Positions 36,381 to 44,054 of a stretch of 64,000 nucleotides of DNA are shown here, piece by piece (position 1 is the stretch's first letter; each line of letters begins with the position of its first letter). Position numbers and translations under genes: made by a program. Below the pieces are notes generated by a model, which searched no databases, was not told where the DNA came from, and was given only the letters and a program-made list of their open reading frames with translations. The DNA comes from Marisediminitalea alba (GTDB lineage: Bacteria; Pseudomonadota; Gammaproteobacteria; Enterobacterales; Alteromonadaceae). The stretch spans positions 114,254-178,253 of the forward strand of contig NZ_PVNP01000013.1 of assembly GCF_002993365.1 (NCBI RefSeq), in the 5' to 3' direction.

Positions 36381-38350
36381 GCATCAAGCTCCTCGGATAA
36401 ACGGGCGTTGCGGCCACGGAAGGGTTCGGGCAAGCAGCCTGTAAAGGGCATCAGTTGCTGTTGTTTGGCAAAACGGTCTGCATCGCCTGCTTGTACGCCA
36501 TCTACTTCGGCCTGACGAGTAGGCGTATCAGGGTGATCAATGCGCTCTTTGCCACCATAACCGCGCCAGCCGGGCGGCAGTTCCATGCTCATTACATCGA
36601 GCGGCTCATAGTCTATGGCAGGCGAGGCTGCCTCAGGTGACCAGCTGGTCAGCGTACGCTTGAGCCAGTCTTTGTCGTTTCTAAGCGGGAAGTCTTCACG
36701 GCAATGCGCGCCGCGGCTTTCTTCCCTGGCTAATGCACCACTGGCCACACACAGGCTTAGCTTAAGCATCTTTTTGGCGCGATAAGCCGCGCAGAGTTCC
36801 GGGTTTACACCACGGCTGGTGTCGCTGACTTTTATTCGTCCGGCACGCTCATACAGAGATTGCAATTCAGTAACCGCCTCAGCCAACTGCTCACCGTGGC
36901 GGAAAATCCCCACTTTGTCGGTCATCACTGATTGCATGGCTTCAATAATTTGCCAGGCGTTTTCGTTATTCTCGCTGCGCTGGAACGACGCCAGTTCATC
37001 ACGAACCTCATTCACCTGGCTATCAATGGCCGTAGAACTGATTGCCAGGGTAGCCTCTGTGGTCAGGCTGTCGGCCATAAACTCGCCTACAATCATGCCG
37101 GCTACCACGGTTTCAGCCACCGAGTTACCGCCAAGGCGATTAAAACCGTGCATATCCCAGCAGGCAGCTTCCCCGGCGGCGAACAGGCCTTTAAGCGTAG
37201 GGGACTCGCCGCGGTAATCAGTACGGATACCGCCCATTGAATAATGCTGGGCAGGGCGTACCGGAATTAACGACTCGGTAGGGTCGATGCCTAAAAAGTA
37301 CTGGCAGATTTCCTTCACCTCGCGCAGTTTGCTGTTGATATGCTTTTTGCCCAGCAAACGGATATCCAGCCACAAATGTTCACCAAAACGGGACTGTACG
37401 CCGTGGCCGTTACGAATGTGCGTTTCCATCCAGCGCGACACCACATCGCGGGAGGCAAGCTCGCGCTTCTCGGGTTCATAATCCGGCATAAAGCGGTGCT
37501 CTTTTGCATCCAGCAACAGGCCGCCATCGCCGCGACAGCCCTCAGTAACCAGTATACCCGCCGGGAAAATTCCGGTGGGATGAAACTGCACCGCTTCCAT
37601 ATTGCCCAGTTTGGCAATGCCGGTTTCAAGTGCGATAGCAGTACCAATGCCCTGATTAATTACGGCGTTGGTGGATACCCGGTAAATACGGCCGAAGCCG
37701 CCGGTAGCAATACAGGTGACTTTAGCCAGGTAAACCATGAGTTCACCGGTAATGAGGTTTCGTACAATCGCACCCTGACAGCGGCCGTTATCATGGAGCA
37801 GAGCAATGGCCTCCATGCGCTCGTGGACTTCAATGCCCTCGGCAATGGCCTGATTACTCATGGTATACAGCATGGAGTGGCCGGTGCCGTCGGCCACATA
37901 GTTAGTGCGCCATTTGGCCGTGCCACCAAAGTTGCGTGCGGTAATCAGGCCGTGTGACTCATCCCTTTCTGTAATCGTTACTTCTTCGCCGTTGATCACA
38001 CTTTTATGATCGCCTTTTTGTACCCGGTTCCAGGGGACACCCCAGGCAGCCAGTTCGCGCACCGCTTTCGGGGCGGTATGCACAAACATGCGGGCAACTA
38101 CCTGATCGGCGCCCCAGTCGCTGCCGCGAATGGTATCGGCAAAATGCACGTCTTCGTTATCGCCCCAGCCTTTGGCACTGTTGCCTAAGCTGGCTTGCAT
38201 GCCACCCTGGGCGGCGGCACTGTGGGAGCGTTTAGGCGGTACAAGGCTTAAAATGAGCGGCGTAAAGCCGCGGCGTTTAACCCCAATAGCGGTTCGTAAA
38301 CCCGCCAGACCACCACCAATAATCAGCGCATCGGTTACTATAGTTTGCAT
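36377..38350 (-). CDS. frdA: Fumarate reductase flavoprotein subunit
   Basis: The 657-residue catalytic subunit has the FAD-binding start DALIIGGGLAGLRTAIGVKR, the covalent-FAD segment SHSAAAQGGMQAS, substrate-site TEGCRGDGG, RPAQHYSMGGI and HGFNRLGGNSVAE. It reduces fumarate to succinate on the cytoplasmic side of the inner membrane. It can in principle run as succinate dehydrogenase. The gene order frdC-frdA-frdB and the single large cytochrome subunit fit the epsilonproteobacterial type. Confidence 0.96.
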   Translation of the reverse strand: MQTIVTDALIIGGGLAGLRTAIGVKRRGFTPLILSLVPPKRSHSAAAQGGMQASLGNSAKGWGDNEDVHFADTIRGSDWGADQVVARMFVHTAPKAVRELAAWGVPWNRVQKGDHKSVINGEEVTITERDESHGLITARNFGGTAKWRTNYVADGTGHSMLYTMSNQAIAEGIEVHERMEAIALLHDNGRCQGAIVRNLITGELMVYLAKVTCIATGGFGRIYRVSTNAVINQGIGTAIALETGIAKLGNMEAVQFHPTGIFPAGILVTEGCRGDGGLLLDAKEHRFMPDYEPEKRELASRDVVSRWMETHIRNGHGVQSRFGEHLWLDIRLLGKKHINSKLREVKEICQYFLGIDPTESLIPVRPAQHYSMGGIRTDYRGESPTLKGLFAAGEAACWDMHGFNRLGGNSVAETVVAGMIVGEFMADSLTTEATLAISSTAIDSQVNEVRDELASFQRSENNENAWQIIEAMQSVMTDKVGIFRHGEQLAEAVTELQSLYERAGRIKVSDTSRGVNPELCAAYRAKKMLKLSLCVASGALAREESRGAHCREDFPLRNDKDWLKRTLTSWSPEAASPAIDYEPLDVMSMELPPGWRGYGGKERIDHPDTPTRQAEVDGVQAGDADRFAKQQQLMPFTGCLPEPFRGRNARLSEELDA

Positions 38351-39111
38351 TAGTCATTCTCTCCTTGCGAGGCGCTGTGCAGCTGCGAATATTCGGCGGG
38401 TTGATAACGCTCTCCGGCGCTATCCTGATGCTCGTAGCCTACTTTCATATAGGCGGCGAGCGTCAGTGATCCCAGTACCAGAAAGAATAAAGTGAGTACC
38501 CATTTGGCTATGGTCAGGCGTTTGCGGCCAATTTTTGGATCCTTGCCCATAAACCAGCCCCACTTGACGAGCACCCGGTACAGGCCAATGCCGCCGTGGA
38601 GCTCAACCACAAACAGCAGCATTAAATACAGCGGCCACATGCGCCCAGTCCATACTCTGTCGGATGAGGCGTACGGGCCGATATCCGCTGGATGCATGAT
38701 TAACTGGTATAAATGAACAGAGGCCAGAAAGAATAAGGCGAAACCGGTGAACACCTGCACATACCACAGGTAACTGTCGGTATGGCGTATACCGCCAAGA
38801 TGATTGTGCAGGGTACGGTACTGGCGGTGAGTGGCCGGAAACTTACGCATCGCCAGAAACGCGTGAAGCACAACTAACGACAGAATAAACAGCGCAAACA
38901 GGCTCACCAGAATGGGGTAGCCCTTACCAAAGATTGGCTCGCCCTCAAACATCTTGGTCACCCAGTACATGGCATCATTGCCCAGCAGAATGCTCGACAC
39001 CATAAACATGTGCGCCCACATGAACAGGGCCAGAATGATGCCGCTGACACTTTGCAGCATGTCCATTACAGCGGGGCCGCGGGGGCTGGATAGCGGATTT
39101 TTGAACAGCAC
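38350..39111 (-). CDS. frdC: Fumarate reductase diheme cytochrome b subunit
   Basis: A single membrane subunit of about 253 residues with five helices, similar throughout to Wolinella FrdC: MWAHMFMVSSILLGNDAMYW, HAFLAMRKFPATHRQYRTLH, VFTGFALFFLASVHLYQLIM and PLYLMLLFVVELHGGIGLYR. The four heme-ligand His positions are visible. Enterobacterial FrdC/FrdD anchors are unrelated. I choose the GTG at 39111, which has GGGAGAA upstream; the longer open frame to 39243 has no membrane or family signal. An alternative RNA fold covers this ribosome-binding site. Confidence 0.92.
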   Translation of the reverse strand: MLFKNPLSSPRGPAVMDMLQSVSGIILALFMWAHMFMVSSILLGNDAMYWVTKMFEGEPIFGKGYPILVSLFALFILSLVVLHAFLAMRKFPATHRQYRTLHNHLGGIRHTDSYLWYVQVFTGFALFFLASVHLYQLIMHPADIGPYASSDRVWTGRMWPLYLMLLFVVELHGGIGLYRVLVKWGWFMGKDPKIGRKRLTIAKWVLTLFFLVLGSLTLAAYMKVGYEHQDSAGERYQPAEYSQLHSASQGEND

Positions 39112-39435
39112 AGCACTTTCTCCCTGAAAGTCGGGTTCCCTGCATGCAGGGAAAGATGGCCTGAGTGATTGAATGTAAGAGTTACGTTTTACTTTGTTAT
39201 GACATGGCTGGTTGGGATTGCATAAGACGACAGCACAAACCATGCGGTATTTGTTTTACTTTACGGCACTAAAAAGTGTGGCGCAATGCACTAACTAAGG
39301 CAACTTTACCAATGTTTGTTCTGGATCATCCTCTGGTTTCAATCTCCCGTAAAAAGAGCAGGGTGGTTAAACTACTGGTACAGTTTTGTCTCGACAAGGA
39401 GCCTAAATGGCCCCTGGCTGTGCAGAATTTGGTAT
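39112..39435. other. Intergenic DNA between frdC and glpK
   Basis: This is the leader and promoter region of frdCAB (minus strand) and the 3' flank of glpK. It contains an 18-bp palindrome (39136-39153) close to the frdC start. No FNR box of the form TTGAT-N4-ATCAA is seen. I see no gene. Confidence 0.6.
39117..39155 (-). promoter_or_regulatory. Palindrome and possible RNA switch over the frdC ribosome-binding site
   Basis: In the frdC leader, TTCCCTGCATGCAGGGAA (39136-39153) is a perfect 18-bp palindrome that can fold with a CATG loop. Its 5' arm, CTTTCCCTG (39147-39155), can instead pair with CAGGGAGAAAG (39117-39127), the frdC Shine-Dalgarno region, with a 2-nt bulge. The two pairings exclude each other, so one would free and one would hide the start. 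It could also simply be a protein-binding site. Confidence 0.4.
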
Positions 39436-40932
39436 TTAAGAGGTCATCAGCAGGGTTGCTTTTACCGCTTTATGCCACTGGGTTAAACGCTGCTCGCGGG
39501 CGCTGTCGGTGGCATTGGCTTCAAACTCACGCTGGCAGGGATTCGCTTCGGCCAGTTGGTTTAATTCGGTGATATCTCCGGCCTGAAAAGCGGCCAGTAG
39601 TGCAGCGCCCAGTGCGGTGGTTTCCATCACTTTTGGCCTGACTACCGGCACATTCAACGTATCGGCCAGATACTGGCAAAACCACTCGTTGGCCACCATA
39701 CCACCATCTACCTTTAAAATAGTTGGTGGATTACCGCCGCTGCTCATGGCAGTGACTAAGTCGTGGGTTTGAAAACAAATCGATTCGAGGGTAGCGCGCA
39801 CAATATCATTGGCAGTAGTGGCACGGGTGATGCCGAAGACTGCCCCACGGGCATCAGGATCCCAGTGCGGTGCACCAAGACCGGTAAAAGCGGGCACTAC
39901 CACCAGGCCGTGTTCGTTACCCACTTGTCCGGCAATGGCTTCGGAATCGGCGGCTTTTTCAATTAAACCCAGCCCGTCGCGCAGCCATTGTACCGCCGCG
40001 CCAGCAACAAAAATGGAGCCTTCTACCGCATAATGAGTAATGCCGTTAAGCCGATAAGCAATGGTGGTAAGCAGACCGGTGTGGTTAATGTCGCAATGGC
40101 ATCCGGTATTAACCAGAGCAAAGCAGCCAGTGCCATAGGTAGCTTTAACACTGCCTTGTGTAACGCAGCCCTGGCCAACCATGGCAGCCTGTTGATCGCC
40201 AGCCACGCCGCTGATGTTTAGCACCACCGGTAACAGACCTGCCTGAGTCCGGCCAAAGTCGTCGGCACAATCTTTTACCTCTGGCAACAGGGCGGCTGGA
40301 ATATCAAACAGCGCTAAGAGTTCCTTATCCCACTGCTGGCTGTGAATATTAAACAAACTGGTGCGACTGGCATTGGTCACGTCGGTGGCGTGCACGTTGC
40401 CGTTGGTTAAGCGCCAGATTAAAAACGTATCAACGGTGCCGAACAGCAACTTGTTATTTGCGGCCAGCTCAGCCGCGCCTTCCACATTGTCGAGGATCCA
40501 GCGAATCTTGCTGGCCGAAAAATACGGGTCCAGTTTGAGGCCGGTTTTTTGTTGTACCAGGTTTTCATGCACCGATAAGCTGCTGCAATAGCCGCTGGTG
40601 CGCCGGTCCTGCCAGACGATAGCGTTATACACTGGCTGGCCGGATTCTTTGTTCCAGACCAGCGTGGTTTCCCGTTGATTGGTGATCCCCACATGTTTGA
40701 CTGACAGTTTGAGATCGCTGGCAACGGTTAGCGCCTCACGGGCGACATTCAGTACCGACTGCCAAAGTTCCTCGGGATCCTGCTCTACCCAGCCGTTTTT
40801 AGGGTAGTACTGCGGAAATTCCCGCTGCGCCGTGTAAATCATTTCAAACTGTTGGTTAAATAAAATGGCCCTGGAAGACGTGGTTCCCTGGTCGATGGCC
40901 AGGTAGGCAGAGTTACCGGTTGCAGCAGGCAT
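39436..40932 (-). CDS. glpK: Glycerol kinase
   Basis: The 498-residue FGGY-family kinase phosphorylates glycerol to glycerol 3-phosphate. Signatures: LAIDQGTTSSRAILFN, FPQYYPKNGWVEQDPEELWQ-type loop, NQRETTLVWNKESGQPVYNA, GVAGDQQAAMVGQG and the C-terminal LKVDGGMVANEWFCQYLAD. The usual neighbours glpF, glpD and glpR are not here, so it stands alone. The start ATG is followed by MPAATGNSAYLAID. Confidence 0.97.
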   Translation of the reverse strand: MPAATGNSAYLAIDQGTTSSRAILFNQQFEMIYTAQREFPQYYPKNGWVEQDPEELWQSVLNVAREALTVASDLKLSVKHVGITNQRETTLVWNKESGQPVYNAIVWQDRRTSGYCSSLSVHENLVQQKTGLKLDPYFSASKIRWILDNVEGAAELAANNKLLFGTVDTFLIWRLTNGNVHATDVTNASRTSLFNIHSQQWDKELLALFDIPAALLPEVKDCADDFGRTQAGLLPVVLNISGVAGDQQAAMVGQGCVTQGSVKATYGTGCFALVNTGCHCDINHTGLLTTIAYRLNGITHYAVEGSIFVAGAAVQWLRDGLGLIEKAADSEAIAGQVGNEHGLVVVPAFTGLGAPHWDPDARGAVFGITRATTANDIVRATLESICFQTHDLVTAMSSGGNPPTILKVDGGMVANEWFCQYLADTLNVPVVRPKVMETTALGAALLAAFQAGDITELNQLAEANPCQREFEANATDSAREQRLTQWHKAVKATLLMTS

Positions 40933-41074
40933 ACGTTACTCATTTTTCAATTAGTTATAATGATGTAGTTTAACGGGATAAAAGCGGAACGCCAGCCCGC
41001 TGGCTATTGCCCGCCCTATGGCGAAATAATTGTGGGTTACGCCAATTTATTGCTTTGCTGTCTGCGATTTTTAC

Positions 41075-41105
41075 CTTAATGTAAATTAAGACTTATATTA
41101 ATAAG
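41075..41105. repeat. Two adjacent small inverted repeats before the esterase gene
   Basis: CTTAAT-N4-ATTAAG (41075-41090) and CTTAT-N4-ATAAG (41092-41105) are centred 16 bp apart in the 243-bp gap between the divergent glpK and esterase genes. They could be operator sites, although short AT-rich repeats also occur by chance. Confidence 0.3.
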
Positions 41106-41175
41106 CTTAACCCGCTCCTACCTGCAGCATCAGCGGTTTGTTATTAAACAATCTTTTATCACTCAAGGATGAAAT

Positions 41176-42444
41176 ATGACTCGCTTTCGCTGCTTAAGTG
41201 CTTTTATAGCTCTGTTTTCCTGTGCTCTGCATATCAATGTTAACGCTGAAGAATGGCAACAGATCCCAGTGCCAGCCACAGTAGAAATCATCAATGATGA
41301 GGGGCAACCGCAAACGCTGTCGCCAGCCTGTGCTCTGGAGACAATCACCGACCCTGCTACCGGGGCTGCTATTCCAAACGATTTCCATTTTTATTTTAAA
41401 CCGGGCAATGCCGGTAAATTGGTGGTCTTTTTTAATGGTGGTGGTGCCTGTTGGAACGACGCAACCTGCGTGACATCGCTGGCTCTGAGCGGTGTACCTG
41501 GTGGCCGTCCTACTTATAACCCGTCTATGTACACTGAAAACTCGCCGGTCGATGCCGGGGGCATATTTGATGATGATAATCCGCGAAACCCCTTTGCCAA
41601 CTGGAGTAAGGTGTTTATTCCTTATTGCACCGGCGATATCCACATTGGTTCAAACGATGTGGTTTATGACGATACCACAGGCATAATCACAGGCGTGCCT
41701 GCCGCGCCGGTTCCGGTGCGCCATCGCGGCTTTGATAATTTTATGGCGGTGCGAGAATGGCTAAAAGACTATTATGCCCACAGCACGGTTAAACCCCGCA
41801 GAATGTTGGTTGCCGGTTCTAGCGCCGGTGGTTATGGTGCCACTATTAATTTCCCTTACCTGCAAACTGCGTTCCCAAGAGCCCGTACCGCCTTGTTAAG
41901 CGATGGTGCTGCCGGGGTCTTGTCTGCGGGCTTCGTGGAGTCGACCTTCTCCTTTGGTCATACCTGGGGCGTAGAAAATAGCCTGGCGCCTATGTTTGCT
42001 CAGTTTATGGGAGCTTATCAGGCCGCTACGTTAAATCAGGATATGATGGGCGTGCTGGCGGCCAGCTATCCCCAGGTTCGTTTTGCTCAGTATTCTACGC
42101 AACTGGATGCAGTACAGGTGCTGTTCTACAAAATTTCCTCAGAGATTGACGCCGGTAATATGGATCCGTTTACCTGGGGCCTTACTGAAGATGACTACCT
42201 GTTGTTTATGGAGTGGAACGCAGCAATGACAGGCTCTTATACTTTCCTGAATGAGTATGTGCCGAATTATCAGTATTTTATTGGTGCAGGCGATGCACAC
42301 ACAGTGCTTACGAATACTTATCTCACCGCGCCGGGAGAAAATCCGTTTTATGATGAAAGAGCGGGGCGATTGCGATTCACCCGCTGGCTTCATCAGTTTG
42401 CCAACCGCTGGCAGTTCAGAAAAACCAGTGTGATTGACCAGTAA
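41176..42444 (+). CDS. Secreted pectinacetylesterase/Notum-family hydrolase
   Basis: The 422-residue protein has a signal peptide (about 1-24, ending VNA) and the pectinacetylesterase-like layout: VVFFNGGGACWNDATC (oxyanion loop with paired cysteines), NPFANWSKVFIPYCTGDIHI, RHRGFDNFMAVREWL, the nucleophile elbow AGSSAGGYGATIN and a late DAHTVL with the catalytic His. Members deacetylate polysaccharides or other acyl esters outside the cytoplasm. The substrate is open. AAGGATG lies before the start, and a strong terminator follows. Confidence 0.85.
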   Translation: MTRFRCLSAFIALFSCALHINVNAEEWQQIPVPATVEIINDEGQPQTLSPACALETITDPATGAAIPNDFHFYFKPGNAGKLVVFFNGGGACWNDATCVTSLALSGVPGGRPTYNPSMYTENSPVDAGGIFDDDNPRNPFANWSKVFIPYCTGDIHIGSNDVVYDDTTGIITGVPAAPVPVRHRGFDNFMAVREWLKDYYAHSTVKPRRMLVAGSSAGGYGATINFPYLQTAFPRARTALLSDGAAGVLSAGFVESTFSFGHTWGVENSLAPMFAQFMGAYQAATLNQDMMGVLAASYPQVRFAQYSTQLDAVQVLFYKISSEIDAGNMDPFTWGLTEDDYLLFMEWNAAMTGSYTFLNEYVPNYQYFIGAGDAHTVLTNTYLTAPGENPFYDERAGRLRFTRWLHQFANRWQFRKTSVIDQ

Positions 42445-42451
42445 ACAACAC

Positions 42452-42477
42452 AGGCTGCCATCTGGCAGCCTTTTTTA
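42452..42477. terminator. Rho-independent terminator
   Basis: Stem GGCTGCC/GGCAGCC with a 4-nt loop and T6, 8 bp after the esterase stop and 10 bp before the end of the convergent gene. Confidence 0.93.
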
Positions 42478-42486
42478 AAACACGAA

Positions 42487-43218
42487 TTAGCTCAGTAGCA
42501 TCAGTAAACCACCGCCAATCATAAACAGGTTTTCCGACAGTGAAATAAAGCCCAAAGGCACATTGCTGTCGCCGCCTACGCAGGCGCATTTGAGTTCTCG
42601 CTTGTCTACATACACCGCTTTAAATACTGATACGGCACCAACGGTACCGATAAACAGCGATACCGGAGCAACCCACAGGGCTGGCAAACCCGTTATCATG
42701 CCGATACCCGCATAGGCCTCCAGAAATGGATACCAATAACCGTAGCGCAGCCAGCGCATGGCAAGCAGGTCATAGGTAATAAAAGACTGCGTAAAGCTGT
42801 ATAAATCCTGCAGTTTTTGTACTGCAAGAAAACACATGCTGACGGCAATAAACAGCAATAATGAAGATAAACTCAGCAGGCCGCTGGATGAGGCAAACTG
42901 CCAACCGACGGTCATTAATGCTGCTACCGAAAAAATGGCAATGACCGGTGTGTAGGTAGTCCCTGTCTGGCCCGCCTCGCCTTTACCGAAATACTCGCGG
43001 AGGTCGTCGTAACCGCCAATCAGCTTGCCATCAATAAAGGTTTGCGGGGTGGTTTCTACATCGTATTGCTGTTTAAACGCATCGGTTTCTTCGCGGGAAG
43101 TTAACTGATGATCTTCCACCTCAAACCCTTCCCGCTCCAGTAAATCCTTAGAGCGCAGGCCAAAAGGGCAAATATGTTGTGATGTCACCATGCGATAAAG
43201 CTCGGCTGTTTTATTCAT
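42487..43218 (-). CDS. Glutaredoxin-MauE/DoxX-like membrane fusion protein
   Basis: A 243-residue protein. Residues 1-80 are a glutaredoxin fold with a monothiol-like site (HICPFGLRSKDLL), the cis-Pro loop TTPQTFIDG and GGYDDLREYF. The rest has about four to five membrane helices of the MauE/DoxX type, with a C-terminal ELKCACVGGDSNVPLGFISL carrying two further Cys. This pairing suggests transfer of electrons or disulfides across the membrane for a metal-cofactor or c-type protein. The natural partner is unknown. It lies alone between an esterase and a DUF3224 gene. Confidence 0.82.
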   Translation of the reverse strand: MNKTAELYRMVTSQHICPFGLRSKDLLEREGFEVEDHQLTSREETDAFKQQYDVETTPQTFIDGKLIGGYDDLREYFGKGEAGQTGTTYTPVIAIFSVAALMTVGWQFASSSGLLSLSSLLLFIAVSMCFLAVQKLQDLYSFTQSFITYDLLAMRWLRYGYWYPFLEAYAGIGMITGLPALWVAPVSLFIGTVGAVSVFKAVYVDKRELKCACVGGDSNVPLGFISLSENLFMIGGGLLMLLS

Positions 43219-43321
43219 GAAGTCCTCCGCAATGAAAATTATTCACACCCTACGCGCCCGACCTGCAATAACTACAGCACAACACGTTAAAATAGAGGGT
43301 GTTTAACACTTTACGGAAGAG

Positions 43322-43346
43322 CATTGCAGGAACCATTCCTGCAATG
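43322..43346. repeat. Perfect 11-bp hairpin with a 3-nt loop
   Basis: CATTGCAGGAA and TTCCTGCAATG enclose CCA between two minus-strand genes, 48 bp past the DUF3224 stop. No T-run follows, so it may be a processing hairpin, a REP-like unit or a weak terminator. Confidence 0.5.
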
Positions 43347-43393
43347 GTAAATCATTATTGTTAACTGCTTAGTGGCTTACTACCGCGGGGGCC

Positions 43394-43771
43394 TCAGGTA
43401 AAATCGAATTCAAAGTCGTAGTAGTGCTTACCATCGACTATTTGAATTTGCATATTTCCGTATAAACCTTCCAGGCCGTCGGTGGCTGTATCTGGTACCA
43501 CTACGATGGTTAGCTTTTGCTCGCCCCGGCTCATAATGCCCAGATGTTGCAAAGAGAAGCTGCCTTTTTTACCTTGCAGTTCGCCTTCAAAGGTTTCGAT
43601 GGCTACGTAACCTGCTGAACCTGGCACGGTGCTGCGCTTACTGAGCATCTGTCCACTGGAAGTACCGGCAAGCTCGCCGGTAAAGGATTTTGTGAATAGC
43701 ATTCTGCCCATGTCCAGCTCGTCCTGCTGTGGGGTTAACTCAACGGCAAATTCTCCTAATACACGTTGCAT
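43394..43771 (-). CDS. DUF3224 family protein, second copy
   Basis: A 125-residue DUF3224 protein: GEFAVELTPQQ, then FTKSFTGELAGTSSGQMLS, and GYVAIETFEGELQGKKGSF followed by SLQHLG. It has the same length and fold pattern as the protein at 25232-25609, but the two are clearly diverged. The function is unknown. The ATG at 43771 has GGAGT upstream. It is divergent from speA. Confidence 0.85.
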   Translation of the reverse strand: MQRVLGEFAVELTPQQDELDMGRMLFTKSFTGELAGTSSGQMLSKRSTVPGSAGYVAIETFEGELQGKKGSFSLQHLGIMSRGEQKLTIVVVPDTATDGLEGLYGNMQIQIVDGKHYYDFEFDFT

Positions 43772-44054
43772 TCCCTCATACTCCTTTCCGTGGACTTATC
43801 CCGGCACCATGAAATGCTCACAGATAATATGTTAACGTCATGAATTTGTACTACTTTATGGTACTGTGGTGAGTAAAAAATAGTCAACAAATTTCTATCA
43901 TATTGACTTAATACGTAAAAAAGCAGTAATCCGGGTCAGTGCCAGGTGCGTAAATTGTCATAGCGCTGATTGTAAAGACCGTTATAATACGCGCCATGAG
44001 CATGTCAGCTGCAAATCATTTTTACCAGCACGCAAAATATTTAAGGTGTTAGCG

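Noticed and set aside
37340..37957. 205-codon plus-strand open frame inside frdA
   Set aside because: It is an antisense shadow of frdA, whose protein is unmistakable.
39112..39435. FNR control of frdCAB
   Set aside because: No TTGAT-N4-ATCAA-like site is visible in the leader, although such a site stands clearly before nrdG.
39276..39572. 98-codon plus-strand open frame
   Set aside because: It overlaps the glpK 3' end on the other strand and lacks a ribosome-binding site.
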